A stretch of 48,588 nucleotides of DNA, from IMG/VR virus record IMGVR_UViG_3300035698_023788, positions 1-48,588 of that record; one strand, written 5' to 3'. A program made the translations under genes and the position numbers. The notes beneath the pieces were generated by a model that worked only from the letters and a program-made list of their open reading frames with translations, did no database searches and had not been told where the DNA came from. How positions within the stretch are numbered: position 1 is the first letter of the stretch; each line of letters starts with the position of its first letter. This DNA is from a virus. Shown here in pieces: positions 1 to 9,612 of the stretch.

Positions 1-39
1 AGATCCATTCAAAAACACTAGAGCAAGGTAAATAAAGAT

Positions 40-2748
40 ATGGCATTAACAAAAATCAACACTAGTCAAATCAACGGAGACTTTAGCTCAGTAGGTATCA
101 GCGGTAACGCTACTGCATTTGGTTCTGGAGCAACTATTATTCCTGACTTGACTATTTCAAATCACTTCACATGGACGATCAACGGCAACAAGACTCTAAA
201 CTTGCCAGCAACAAATCCTGGTCGTGGAATGTGGTATATCCTAGCAACAAACGATTCTACTGGTGGATACACTTTATCATTGGATTCGACTTATAACATC
301 GTTGGCGGGACTGTTTATGATAGCACTGCTGACGTAACCAACTTGATCACGGTTGTTTCAAACGGTTCTAGATATGATGTATGGTTCCAGGCGTTTGCTA
401 CTTCATTTATGGTTCCGAATTCTGTTGTCTTAAATGGAGATGACGAATATCTAACCTTTACTCCTGCTAGTACCGGGGACACAAAAACTTGGACTTTTTC
501 TACTTGGGTTAAGCGTAGCGAGATAGCTTCTTGGGCACTATATTCAGCTGCAATTGATACAGACAACCGATCAAGTATTCAGTTCGGAGGCTTACACAAT
601 CTACAGTTTATCCATCATGTCGGTGGATCAAATGTAATTCAATACGAAAGCGATTACCTATTTAGGGATTCGTCGGCGTGGTACCATATCGTTGTTCAGT
701 TCGATAGCACAACCGATACCGTAGATGCTTGGGTTAACGGTGTTTCGATTGGTATGAATGCAACTGTCGCTATGACTACAAATGATGAAACTTATATAAA
801 CGACACCGAGGTACACAATGTTGGTGCAATTTCAGTTTCTTCAATTTACCTAAACGGTTATATGGCAGAGACCGTCCTAGTAGACGGGCAGGCATTGTCA
901 CCGACTGACTTTGGTACGTTCAACGCAAATGGAAAATGGGTTCCGATTGATGTTTCCAAAACCGTAGCAAACTACGGAACAAACGGTTTCTACTTTGATT
1001 ACGAAACAACCGGAAACTTGGGAACAGATATTTCTGGCAACGGAAACGATTATACTCAAGTCAACATTGCACCAGTTAACCAGGTAGTAGATAGTCCTTC
1101 ACAGAATTATGCTACTTTGAATCCAAACTTACCTGGTCGAGGTGCTAATTTAACAAACGGTGCGCTGAGGAACAACCAACCGGCAGCGGTTTCGGTAGAT
1201 TTCAACTCACACGCTACTATTTCAGAGTTAACAAGCGGCAAGTGGTATTGGGAAATTGAAATTCACGGAACAAATTTCCAATATCCTTGGACCGGAGTCT
1301 GGTCATCCGGTGCTGGTGCAGATCGGTTTGGAAATTACAGCACAGGGTCCACACAGTTTCGCGGGTATGGGTTTGAATTCGGGTCGTCAACAAGCGTGGG
1401 CTTAGTCACCGGGGATACGTCTAGAACAACCAACACTACCGCACCTTGGAACACCACATTTGCTGCAAACGACTTTGGCATGGTCGCACTTGATCTTGAT
1501 AATGATAAAATTTACTTCGGCAAAAACGGGACGTGGTTGAACAGTGGTAATCCGGCAGCTGGGACCGGTTTTGCTTCGGATGGTTTGGATAGTACTAATT
1601 ATTCTTATACTCCTGCTTTGGGAGTTTACGGATCACCTACGACAATAAACTTCGGTCAACTTGGGTTTAAATACACTCCTCCATCAGGATTCTCAGCTCT
1701 GCAAACACAAAACTTTGCAGTAAACGATATCGATGATCCTGGTGTGCAGATGAACGTTTTGACTTATACCGGTGACGCTAGTGTGCGATCTATAACTGGT
1801 GTTGGTTTTCAACCTGACTTTGTTTGGATTAAGAACAGAGACCAAACTGATGATCATAAACTGATTGATGTGGTCAGAGGAGCAACGAACAAGGTAAGCT
1901 CGAACTTATTTGCTATAGAATCAACTGATGCAAACGGATTGACTAGTTTCGATGCTGATGGATTTTCTCTTGGTACGGGAGCAGATGGATATAACGACAC
2001 CGGAGAAAACTTTGTTGCTTGGTGCTGGAAAGCTGGTGGAGCTGCGGTTGCAAACGCCGATGGATCTATTGCTAGTTCTGTTTCAGCAAATCCAACTTCA
2101 GGTTTCAGTGTTGTAACTTATACCGGAACTGGTGCAAACGCGACAGTAGGTCACGGCTTAGGTTCCACTCCAAAATTTATTTTAGTAAAATGCAGGACTT
2201 TTGCTTATTTTTGGGAAGGCTATCACGAAGCATTAGGCAACACAGATTCTATCAGACTTGATACAAACGGCGCGGCGGGTACGTTCGCAGCAATGTGGAA
2301 TAACACCTCACCAACTGCAACCACATTTTCACTCGGCACCGATACTGGCGTTAATGCTAATACGCAAACTTTCGTTTCATATTGCTGGTCTGAGATTCCG
2401 GGCTTCAGTAAATTTGGTTCTTATACTGGTAACGGATTGGCGGACGGCCCTTTTGTGTACTTGGGTTTTCAACCCTCGTTTCTCATGGTGAAGAAGACGA
2501 ACGCTGTGGCTAATTGGGAAATAACGCATAACAGTGATGGTTATTACAACGGCACAGGCAGAGGTTTGTTTGCGAACTTAACGCAAGCTGAAAACACTGC
2601 TGGCGTCTATCACGACTTGCTCTCGAACGGCTTTAAAGTTCGCACCACAGATGGTGATGCCAATACAGCTAGCGGAACATACATTTACGCAGCCTTCGCT
2701 AAACACCCATTTGCAGGATCTGACATCGCACCAGGAGTAGCAAGATAA
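40..2748 (+). CDS. Tail fibre/adhesin with LamG-like and SPRY-like domains
   Basis: 902 aa. Residues 1-120 form a short beta-rich head module. About 125-300 look like a LamG/concanavalin-type lectin fold (KTWTFSTWVKR, WYHIVVQFDS, NGYMAETVLVDGQAL). About 390-560 look SPRY-like (GKWYWEIEI, DNDKIYFGKNGTW). From about 575 to the end there are three copies of a phage domain with GFQPDFVWIKNRD, FVAWCWKAGG and FSKFGSYTGNG motifs (DUF7483-like, from memory). The likely role is receptor or surface binding as a virion appendage. The next two genes encode the same modules split in two. ATG follows AAGG; the TAA stop overlaps the next ATG. Exact place in the virion is inferred. Confidence 0.75.
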   Translation: MALTKINTSQINGDFSSVGISGNATAFGSGATIIPDLTISNHFTWTINGNKTLNLPATNPGRGMWYILATNDSTGGYTLSLDSTYNIVGGTVYDSTADVTNLITVVSNGSRYDVWFQAFATSFMVPNSVVLNGDDEYLTFTPASTGDTKTWTFSTWVKRSEIASWALYSAAIDTDNRSSIQFGGLHNLQFIHHVGGSNVIQYESDYLFRDSSAWYHIVVQFDSTTDTVDAWVNGVSIGMNATVAMTTNDETYINDTEVHNVGAISVSSIYLNGYMAETVLVDGQALSPTDFGTFNANGKWVPIDVSKTVANYGTNGFYFDYETTGNLGTDISGNGNDYTQVNIAPVNQVVDSPSQNYATLNPNLPGRGANLTNGALRNNQPAAVSVDFNSHATISELTSGKWYWEIEIHGTNFQYPWTGVWSSGAGADRFGNYSTGSTQFRGYGFEFGSSTSVGLVTGDTSRTTNTTAPWNTTFAANDFGMVALDLDNDKIYFGKNGTWLNSGNPAAGTGFASDGLDSTNYSYTPALGVYGSPTTINFGQLGFKYTPPSGFSALQTQNFAVNDIDDPGVQMNVLTYTGDASVRSITGVGFQPDFVWIKNRDQTDDHKLIDVVRGATNKVSSNLFAIESTDANGLTSFDADGFSLGTGADGYNDTGENFVAWCWKAGGAAVANADGSIASSVSANPTSGFSVVTYTGTGANATVGHGLGSTPKFILVKCRTFAYFWEGYHEALGNTDSIRLDTNGAAGTFAAMWNNTSPTATTFSLGTDTGVNANTQTFVSYCWSEIPGFSKFGSYTGNGLADGPFVYLGFQPSFLMVKKTNAVANWEITHNSDGYYNGTGRGLFANLTQAENTAGVYHDLLSNGFKVRTTDGDANTASGTYIYAAFAKHPFAGSDIAPGVAR

Positions 2749-3107
2749 TGACAAGAACACTTATCAATTCAAATATGATTGAAAGAGAATTAAGCACAGC
2801 TTTTTATCAAACAGCTAATGCTATTCCTTATGCTACTGCAGTCACACCGAACCTTGCACTAGGAAATATTTTCACAACCACGATGACTGGTGACATGACC
2901 CTAAACAACGTCAGTCCAGTAGGTAATAGTTCATATTTTTATTACATCACGATGGACGGAACAGGCGGATATACGTTTGCATTAGCATCGAATTGGAACT
3001 TAATCTCAGGTGCTTTTGATCCAACACCAAATGCGGTAAATATACTAAACTTCTTGACCTTTGTTGGTCAAAGCGGTATTCAGTTATTCATTAATCAGAG
3101 GCCATAA
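2748..3107 (+). CDS. Small fibre-associated protein, paralogue of the N-terminal fibre module
   Basis: 119 aa. The sequence resembles residues 20-120 of the upstream 902-aa fibre: a hydrophobic beta pattern, then YYITMDGTGGYTFALASNWN against YILATNDSTGGYTLSLDSTY, then a value/noise segment ending in a short strand. It starts by TAATG overlap with the upstream stop and ends by TAATG overlap with the next gene, so translation is probably coupled. It is probably the head-proximal adaptor for the next protein. The homology is read by eye. Confidence 0.6.
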   Translation: MTRTLINSNMIERELSTAFYQTANAIPYATAVTPNLALGNIFTTTMTGDMTLNNVSPVGNSSYFYYITMDGTGGYTFALASNWNLISGAFDPTPNAVNILNFLTFVGQSGIQLFINQRP

Positions 3108-5575
3108 TGTTTGGAAATTTAAAAGTAGGACATATCCCAGTTAACGCAAATCAGGTTGCAGGTGCAGCAAGCTATGGATATATCATTCCAAACTCTTGCA
3201 GGTTTAATGATGATGATTCTGCATATTTGAGTTATACTCCCGGTGGTGCCGGAAATAGAAAAACATGGACTTTTAGTTTTTGGTTGAAACTAGGTAGTTT
3301 GTCCGGCACCGAAGCTATTTTTTCTGCGGGAAGTGCCGCAAACACATATACCACCATGTTTGTATCAGCCGATGAAATCGACTTATTCAGTTATAATCCG
3401 GCATCACCCGGTGCTTTTCTTTTCGATAAAAGATCTAATTTCAAATTAAGAGACCCTGGCCAATGGATGAATATAGTTTTCACTATCGATACCACCGAGA
3501 TTTCAGGAAATAGGTTGAATGTTTTCATTAACGGAGAAAGACAATTAGATTTTCGTGGAAATCTTGGACGAGGAATTGAACCAGCGTTAAATACCGATTT
3601 GAATATTAATTCAACTAACCAGCATAATATTGGTTTGGATATCGGCGGCTCGAATTATTTCGACGGTTATATGGCTGATGTCAACTTCATCGACGGACAA
3701 GCATTAGGTCCAGAATATTTCGGAGCGTTTAACCGAGATGGTATTTGGGTTCCTATTGATCCTTCTACGGTAATTTCTGATTATGGACTAAATGGTTTTA
3801 GACTAGAGTTTGGTAATAGTGCTGCACTTGGAACTGACACGGCTCCATTAACTGGTGCGCATGTTTCTGCAAATAATTTTACTCCTTCTGGACTAGCAGC
3901 AACTGATCAAATGACAGACGTCCCAGCTTTTGATGCTGATACTGGTGTCGGAAATGCGTTGACTTGGAATGGTATTGCTCCGGGAGTAACATCTGCGAAA
4001 TTAGCAGACGGTAACAGACAAGTTCGGTTAGGGGGCGGAGACACAAACTTTTTCGGCAATATAAGACTTCCGTCAACTGGAAAATGGTATGTTGAGCTTG
4101 ATAGAGTTGGATCACCAAGCGGTACCAGTTATATGAACTACGGAATTAGCAGAAAGCAGCACGACGGAGCATCCTCGACTTTTTCTGATTATAATACACA
4201 AACTGAAGCTTATTGCTTTTACGGGTTCAATGGACAAAAGTACGATCCTTCCGGAGCCGGTACTGCATTTGATTCTGCGAAACAGGGAACAGACAGAACA
4301 GGTATGATTGCTTGGGATGGCGATACTGGATCTATTTGGTTTGGTGATGAAGGTACGTGGATGGGAAGCGGTAATCCTTCAACTGGATCGACACCTGCAT
4401 TTACCGGAATTGATCCTTCAGAAGATTGGGTTATTTCGATCAATACCTCGGGCGGTGGTCGACCAACGGAAATTATAACCGAAACATCTCGACTAAATTA
4501 TACCCCGCCGACTTTTTTCTTACCGTTGACGTTTTCGAATCTACCAGAACCAACAATCAAAGATCCAAGTGATCATTTTGAAACTCTAGTCTATACTGGA
4601 AACGGCCTGACCAATAGAAAAGTTACTGGGCTGAATTTCAAACCTGATTTGGTTTGGATAAAAAATAGAGACCAAATTGATGAACATAAATTAATGGATT
4701 CTGTTCGAGGGGCTCCTAGTCATCTAAGTTCTGATTCAACAGCAGCCGAAGCAGAAGATGCAGGTGGGTTGATAAGTTTCGATTCAAACGGACTTACCTT
4801 AGGTACCGGAACAAACGGGTATAATGATGACGGTGAAAGTATTGTAGCATGGTGCTGGAATGCAGGTGATAAAGATCCTGCTCCTAATACTACCGGATCT
4901 ATCACTTCAACTGTAAAAACTGACCAAACTGCAGGATTTTCAATTGTGTCTTGGACGGGAACAGGTGCAGCAGCCACAGTAGGGCATGGCCTCGGCGCTA
5001 CCCCTGATATGATTATTGTCAAAAACCGTGATGCTGTTGGTGAATGGTTTGTATATCACTCTGAATTAGATTCTTCTTCACCAGAAAATTATCACTTAGT
5101 ACTTCAGACAACAGCCGCCAGAGCAACAGGTGTTCAGTATTGGAATAACACCGCACCAACAAGCACTGTATTCACTGCAAGTACATCAGCAGCCGTTAAT
5201 GGTAGCGGTAATGAAATTATCGCTTATTGTTGGTCAGAAATAGAAGGGTTTAGCAAGTTTGGTTCTTATAAAGGAAATGGGTCAGCAGATGGAACTTTTG
5301 TTTATACTGGATTTAGACCTCGTTGGGTTATGATGAAAAGCACAACAACAGCAGAAAGTTGGCACATGATTGATGCAGTTCGAGATGACAACCCAACAGC
5401 AAATTATCTATTTGCAAACGCTACAAATACCGAGACCGGAGCATCTAACGCAGTAGACTTTTTGTCAAACGGTTTTAAGATGAGATCAACAAGTTCAAGT
5501 ACAAACACATCCGGAGCAACTTTCATCTTCGCAGCATTCGCAGAACAACCATTCAAGTACGCGAACGCGAAATAA
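3107..5575 (+). CDS. Tail fibre/adhesin, paralogue of the 902-aa fibre
   Basis: 822 aa. Same order as the first fibre without the N-terminal module: LamG-like (KTWTFSFWLKLG, QWMNIVFTIDT, FDGYMADVNFIDGQAL), SPRY-like (GKWYVELDRVG, GDTGSIWFGDEGTWMG) and three C-terminal repeats (NFKPDLVWIKNRDQID, IVAWCWNAGD, FSKFGSYKGNG). The copies have diverged most in the loops, as expected if they bind different receptors. The start overlaps the previous stop (TAATG). AATAAATA-like elements follow the stop and precede the next gene. Function is inferred from domains. Confidence 0.75.
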   Translation: MFGNLKVGHIPVNANQVAGAASYGYIIPNSCRFNDDDSAYLSYTPGGAGNRKTWTFSFWLKLGSLSGTEAIFSAGSAANTYTTMFVSADEIDLFSYNPASPGAFLFDKRSNFKLRDPGQWMNIVFTIDTTEISGNRLNVFINGERQLDFRGNLGRGIEPALNTDLNINSTNQHNIGLDIGGSNYFDGYMADVNFIDGQALGPEYFGAFNRDGIWVPIDPSTVISDYGLNGFRLEFGNSAALGTDTAPLTGAHVSANNFTPSGLAATDQMTDVPAFDADTGVGNALTWNGIAPGVTSAKLADGNRQVRLGGGDTNFFGNIRLPSTGKWYVELDRVGSPSGTSYMNYGISRKQHDGASSTFSDYNTQTEAYCFYGFNGQKYDPSGAGTAFDSAKQGTDRTGMIAWDGDTGSIWFGDEGTWMGSGNPSTGSTPAFTGIDPSEDWVISINTSGGGRPTEIITETSRLNYTPPTFFLPLTFSNLPEPTIKDPSDHFETLVYTGNGLTNRKVTGLNFKPDLVWIKNRDQIDEHKLMDSVRGAPSHLSSDSTAAEAEDAGGLISFDSNGLTLGTGTNGYNDDGESIVAWCWNAGDKDPAPNTTGSITSTVKTDQTAGFSIVSWTGTGAAATVGHGLGATPDMIIVKNRDAVGEWFVYHSELDSSSPENYHLVLQTTAARATGVQYWNNTAPTSTVFTASTSAAVNGSGNEIIAYCWSEIEGFSKFGSYKGNGSADGTFVYTGFRPRWVMMKSTTTAESWHMIDAVRDDNPTANYLFANATNTETGASNAVDFLSNGFKMRSTSSSTNTSGATFIFAAFAEQPFKYANAK

Positions 5576-5586
5576 ATAAATATAAG
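5571..5586 (+). promoter_or_regulatory. Candidate T4-like late promoter
   Basis: AATAAATAAATATAAG lies about 27 nt before the ATG of the DUF4376-like gene. It matches the AATAAATA/TATAAATA element seen before other virion genes here. No transcription data. Confidence 0.4.
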
Positions 5587-5612
5587 AACAAAGTTCACTA
5601 GGAGAGCATAAT

Positions 5613-6233
5613 ATGGCATGGGCAAGAGTTAGAAGAGGAGAAGTGATCGAGGTATTTGATTCACTTCCAAAAGGAAGCCTCAAAATTAACGGTAAGACAT
5701 ACGGCAATGATATTTTTGCTCGTCCAGCAGCATTAGCTGAACTTGGCATTATGGAAATCGTAAGTGAAACCAAACCGGATGCTACTCGTTTCAATGTCAC
5801 AGCAACCAATACAGTTTTCAATAAACTAACAGGAAAGGTTGAACGTTCATATGAAACAGTCGAGCGTCCAGTTGAAATTGCAAAGCAAGCATTGTTAGCA
5901 AAGGTCAAGCCGGCTTATGAAAATAAAATTAATGAAGGCTTTGAATACCTAGGAAACAGATATGATGTCGATGATCTGTCAATTATGTTTATGGACGTAG
6001 AATCCAGAGCAGCATCAATGCCAGCAGTGGTATCGGCATGGCCAGACGATTATGCTTGGAGAGACTACGACAATCAATTGGTCGTTATGACTCCTTCACA
6101 GGTAATTGATTTCTCAATGACAGCCAGAACATATCGTTTGAATCTTATGAAACAGAAATGGATCCATGAAGCTACGATTGCTTCTTTGACAACTCAAGAA
6201 CAAGTTCAAGCATACGAAATTACCTGGGCCTAA
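5613..6233 (+). CDS. DUF4376-like tail-fibre assembly protein
   Basis: 206 aa. The C-terminal half (YENKINEGFEYLGNRYDVDD, AWPDDYAWRDYDNQLVVMTP) has the DUF4376 pattern: a short target sequence, a W...DN..V.MT..Q segment and a closing helix. Such proteins sit after fibre genes and are thought to help fibre assembly. The start has AGGAG 8 nt upstream. It is last in the plus-strand fibre operon and is followed by a strong hairpin. Confidence 0.6.
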   Translation: MAWARVRRGEVIEVFDSLPKGSLKINGKTYGNDIFARPAALAELGIMEIVSETKPDATRFNVTATNTVFNKLTGKVERSYETVERPVEIAKQALLAKVKPAYENKINEGFEYLGNRYDVDDLSIMFMDVESRAASMPAVVSAWPDDYAWRDYDNQLVVMTPSQVIDFSMTARTYRLNLMKQKWIHEATIASLTTQEQVQAYEITWA

Positions 6234-6247
6234 AACTCACAGAAAAG

Positions 6248-6282
6248 AAATGGCGTACCAAGATACTTGGACGCCATTTTCA
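6248..6282. terminator. Two-way rho-independent terminator
   Basis: A long hairpin with outer arms AAATGGCGT and ACGCCATTT and inner arms CCAAG and CTTGG, followed by T-rich sequence on the plus strand and A/T-rich sequence on the other side. It lies between the convergent fibre operon and the ThyX operon. Confidence 0.8.
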
Positions 6283-6330
6283 GTTTATAACTCTTTGTTT
6301 TTCTTAGGGTAAATCTTTCAATCTACTCGT

Positions 6331-6723
6331 TTATTCATTATCCTCGAGTAAGTCAATTGAATATAATTCGTATTCAGATACTTGCTTAGTTTCTAAATCG
6401 ACTATTCCGGTTCCTCTAGGTGATAGCCTAAAATCTACTTCACTTTTTATCAGTTCCTCTACAATTTTACCACGAGGAGTATCTAAAGTTTCTATTGATG
6501 CTCGGGCATTGCCTTCATCATCAACCCAAACATCTTTTATTTTATGCGAAGCATCCTCAGGCAGGAACTCTAAAGCTAATCCTTGGCCTAATGTCCCGAG
6601 AAAAGTTCCTTCTTTGATCCTAGGCTGAACGGCGGCGATTGCTTTAGTAAGTTCTTCGACCGGGTAAACTCTACCTGAAGAGTTTAGTTTTTCTGCTCTT
6701 AAGAATATTCCTTGAATTTCCAT
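6331..6723 (-). CDS. Short prohead-protease-like protein (gp21/U9-like core)
   Basis: 130 aa. Motifs recall the T4 gp21-type prohead protease: LNSSGRVYPVEEL near the start, SHKIKDVWVDDEG (candidate His at about 60), LDTPRGK, and FRLSPRGTG (candidate Ser at about 100), ending YELYSIDLL. It is much shorter than usual gp21 (about 210 aa), lacking flanks on both sides. It directly follows ThyX (adjacent stop and start at 6723), so it may be a repurposed copy rather than the main maturation protease. No other protease gene is in the window. Confidence 0.5.
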   Translation of the reverse strand: MEIQGIFLRAEKLNSSGRVYPVEELTKAIAAVQPRIKEGTFLGTLGQGLALEFLPEDASHKIKDVWVDDEGNARASIETLDTPRGKIVEELIKSEVDFRLSPRGTGIVDLETKQVSEYELYSIDLLEDNE

Positions 6724-7610
6724 TATTCTACACCGATCTTAGATTTAAATTCAAGCAATTCACGACCTTTTATACCGAATACTTCAGCCCATGAATCGAA
6801 ATCTTTTTCGTTCGAATCAAGCAAAGCTCTACCAACCAACACTTTTAAGAAATCAAGTTCCATACGGCTAACCGTTGCTGCTTGGTGCCAATAATCTTCG
6901 AAAGCTTCAAAGGCTACTGGAATTATTGGTTGAATTAAAGACGCCATCGCTTCTGCAAATACTCTAATCTCCCATTGGGCGTGAGGATCATCTCTTAAAT
7001 TCAAAAAATGAAAAATATTCTTTGCATCACATTTCCAATACCATTCGGTGTAATTGTTCAACGGCAAAACCATACGAGCAAGTTCTTTTGCGATGCCGCC
7101 GTCGATCGGAAAACGATAGGTTTCATCGTTTCCTAGCAATGCTTGGTAACAAGCATACGCACCTCCAGAATGATCGTCGATATATGCTTGAGCAGCGCGT
7201 GCCAGAGTTCCGTCCATCTCACCATCGCGACCTTGGTGGTTTGATTTGGACTGAGGTGCTAAAGCCGAAAGTTCTGGAATGTAAAATTCATTAGGCATTT
7301 CAGAGTAACGACCAGAGTATTCATTTACATTTGCGGTACGGTGACGGATCAACTGTCTTGCGGCGAAAAGCGGCAGTTTCATATGAAATTTGAATTCCAC
7401 CATTTCAAACGGTGTGGTATGATAGTGACGAAGAAGATATCTAATTAAGTGTCGGTCTTCGTTTACTTTCTTGGTTCCTTTGCCGTATGATACTCTCGCA
7501 GCTTGGACAATAGAGTCGTCGTCACCCATGCTATCAACCAACCCGACAAAACCATGGTCAAGGCATGCAATATATGCAGGATCATCTTTTACCTCATTTT
7601 GAGTAGCCAT
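6723..7610 (-). CDS. thyX: FAD-dependent thymidylate synthase ThyX
   Basis: 295 aa. Makes dTMP from dUMP using methylene-tetrahydrofolate and FAD/NADPH. The ThyX signature is present as RHRTANVNEYSGRYSEMP at about 88-105, with HYHTTPFEMVEFKFHMK before it and RMVLPLNNYTEWYWKCDAKN later. Length suits a slightly extended ThyX. Start ATG has AAGGAG upstream. It would raise thymidylate supply for phage replication, together with the dNMP kinase at 33583. Confidence 0.95.
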   Translation of the reverse strand: MATQNEVKDDPAYIACLDHGFVGLVDSMGDDDSIVQAARVSYGKGTKKVNEDRHLIRYLLRHYHTTPFEMVEFKFHMKLPLFAARQLIRHRTANVNEYSGRYSEMPNEFYIPELSALAPQSKSNHQGRDGEMDGTLARAAQAYIDDHSGGAYACYQALLGNDETYRFPIDGGIAKELARMVLPLNNYTEWYWKCDAKNIFHFLNLRDDPHAQWEIRVFAEAMASLIQPIIPVAFEAFEDYWHQAATVSRMELDFLKVLVGRALLDSNEKDFDSWAEVFGIKGRELLEFKSKIGVE

Positions 7611-7671
7611 TTATTTCTCCTTATATTCGCAAACAACTGACGCGGTCACTTGATATTAATCCGTGTTTCAT

Positions 7672-8391
7672 TTAAATTCCTTTCAATTGTACTGAGCCCA
7701 CATAGTCATGGGCGGTACCTAAATGATTTTCATCATTAGGGAGAGTGAAAATATATTTCCTTCCGGTTGCCTGATGATCGACAAAAAGAAATCCTCCGTC
7801 GGTGTTTCCTTCGTGCAATACAAGATTGCACTGATACAGGACAAATACTTTATCCTTAGGACATTTTTCTGTTGGATTAATTACCATCGTATTGTTTAGT
7901 AACATCGGCGGTCCGTTGCGGTATGCTCCCGAATCCTTCAACAAGTCTAAATTATCTGGATGGATCAATACTAAATTACCTGTTCCTCTTCTTGTGCGTT
8001 GAGCAATTTTATTCGCTTCTCTATTGATCATTACCACTAAAGCAACGTCGACATCAGCATCCACACAAGGATGAGAATTAGCACTTATCTCAGGTTTATC
8101 AAAAATGCCGCCCGGTTCCATAGCATTCAGAAAATCGAACAAACGATCTTCAGCTTCTTCGATGTTAGCTACTTCGTTGAAAAATTCCGGGTGGTCTTCC
8201 GGATTATATTTTGATATTTCGATGTTCATCTGGTGCTCTGAATCATCCGTATAAGAGACTCTGAGAGCATTTACGCTTTTCTGGAATTCTTCATTAACTG
8301 GAACGGTTTTAGTTTTGCCTATGCTACTGTCTAAATCAAGCGTCAAAGACGGATCATATTCTTTAATAGTTCTGACTTGTAAAAAACTCAT
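7672..8391 (-). CDS. Hypothetical protein with a capsid-like segment
   Basis: 239 aa, function not recognised. The middle segment IAQRTRRGTGNLVLIHPDNL resembles the RRG.GN(F/W) stretch of T4 gp23-type capsid proteins, but length and the rest do not support a major capsid call. The C-terminus (NTDGGFLFVDHQATGRKYIF) looks beta-rich. Its start overlaps the stop of the upstream 97-aa gene (ATGA), placing it in one minus-strand operon with the genes to 9421. Confidence 0.5.
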   Translation of the reverse strand: MSFLQVRTIKEYDPSLTLDLDSSIGKTKTVPVNEEFQKSVNALRVSYTDDSEHQMNIEISKYNPEDHPEFFNEVANIEEAEDRLFDFLNAMEPGGIFDKPEISANSHPCVDADVDVALVVMINREANKIAQRTRRGTGNLVLIHPDNLDLLKDSGAYRNGPPMLLNNTMVINPTEKCPKDKVFVLYQCNLVLHEGNTDGGFLFVDHQATGRKYIFTLPNDENHLGTAHDYVGSVQLKGI

Positions 8392-8681
8392 TCTTTTTCT
8401 TTTCCTTTTCCTTTCATTATCGGATCTAGCAAATCATGAATTTCTTGTTCAACAATTTTCTTGACTTGGCCGTAATCGATATTGATAACCAATGTTTCGA
8501 TTGGTTCTTCTTCGGATTCGAAGGCAAGCAATTCCATAGTTCGAAAAAGCTCTTCTTCATCTTGAACGTCGATCATAGTCCCATCCTTTAATTGGATGGT
8601 GATATGATCAACGAACTCTTCTGGAATTTCTTCCACGAATACACGTGAAAGAATTTTTCCCCAGCCTACTCGGTCCTTCAT
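8388..8681 (-). CDS. Hypothetical acidic protein
   Basis: 97 aa, not recognised. Acidic, with a predicted beta segment (ITIQLKDGTMIDV), a helix (EEELFRTMELLAF) and a Lys/Glu tail (GKGKEKE). ATGA overlaps on both sides place it in the 7672-9421 operon and suggest coupled translation. Confidence 0.55.
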   Translation of the reverse strand: MKDRVGWGKILSRVFVEEIPEEFVDHITIQLKDGTMIDVQDEEELFRTMELLAFESEEEPIETLVINIDYGQVKKIVEQEIHDLLDPIMKGKGKEKE

Positions 8682-9421
8682 TCTTTCTTCTTGCGTACAG
8701 TCTTCTTTGCTGCTGGCTTACGAGTAGTTTTCTTCGGTGCAGGTGTTTCTGCAGCGGCAGCTTCGATGTTATCAATCCCTTGTAGAAGGTCTTCTACTTC
8801 ATTGTCGTCCCCTGTCATTGTTATCTGTTCGGTTAATGATGTAAGGGCTTGTTCCTCAGAAGGGGATTGACCGGGGCGCAGAGAAGGATCAAGCGTATAA
8901 GCCTTTTCGCGACGCTCTTTAGCATCGGATTCTGCTTGCTGCTGAATCAACTGTGCTTCGAACATTAATTGACGAGCGATCTGTTTATTACCTTCAGAGG
9001 CTTGAACCTGTTGATTGTGCTGAATATGGCTGGTTCTTTCTGGCGCCGGCTCATTAAAGTTCATAGGCTCTTGAGCATTTTTAGATCTAATTCTTTTGTT
9101 GAGCTCATTCAACTGGATTTGATTTGACCGATCTGGTGTCATGATAACATCAGCAGTTGGGATCTTTTGAAGTCGACCAGTTTGGTGTAAGGTTTGTGCC
9201 ATCACACTACCGTCAGGGAAACGTCGCATACCTAATAGCTCTAGTAATTTTTCCGCGCTTTGTCCTGAATTTGAATTAACCACATTCATGAGGGCGTCTT
9301 GATATCTCAACGGAAGCGCATCTGCCTCGATTACCAACGCAAATTCCGGGTCGCCAGTAATTGACATTGAAGCTACCACGTAGCGTGCTTCTGTTGTTTT
9401 GTTTTTTCCAATATGTCTCAT
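8678..9421 (-). CDS. Hypothetical protein with Lys/Arg-rich tail
   Basis: 247 aa, not recognised. An N-terminal globular part (RYVVASMSITGDPEFALVIE), a long Gln/Glu-rich helical middle (about 100-175), and a basic Ala/Lys tail (AKKTVRKKKE) like histone-like or DNA-binding tails. AGGAG precedes the ATG; it is ATGA-coupled to the downstream gene. Confidence 0.55.
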   Translation of the reverse strand: MRHIGKNKTTEARYVVASMSITGDPEFALVIEADALPLRYQDALMNVVNSNSGQSAEKLLELLGMRRFPDGSVMAQTLHQTGRLQKIPTADVIMTPDRSNQIQLNELNKRIRSKNAQEPMNFNEPAPERTSHIQHNQQVQASEGNKQIARQLMFEAQLIQQQAESDAKERREKAYTLDPSLRPGQSPSEEQALTSLTEQITMTGDDNEVEDLLQGIDNIEAAAAETPAPKKTTRKPAAKKTVRKKKE

Positions 9422-9423
9422 TT

Positions 9424-9612
9424 CTACTCCTGTTTGTTTTCTGTTTTTGCTTCTTGCTGCTTTTGGTAGTCAACAAGGAACGCATTCAATTTTTGATATA
9501 CCGGCATGACTTGCATTAGTTCTTTTGCAGTGAATGCGCCTTTGTCGATGGATGCTTCGATGATACGAAACGCATCGACAATATCGGCAACGTCGATCTT
9601 AACTTCAGTCAT
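9424..9612 (-). CDS. Small helical protein, twin of the next upstream gene
   Basis: 62 aa. Shares ASIDKGAFTAKEL and YQKLNAFLVDYQK with the upstream neighbour, so the two look like a tandem duplication. Function unknown. GGAG precedes ATG. It ends in TAG with an in-frame TGA one codon later. Confidence 0.6.
   Translation of the reverse strand: MTEVKIDVADIVDAFRIIEASIDKGAFTAKELMQVMPVYQKLNAFLVDYQKQQEAKTENKQE

Noticed and set aside
7672-8391. Major capsid protein
   Set aside because: Only one short segment resembles gp23; length and the rest do not fit.
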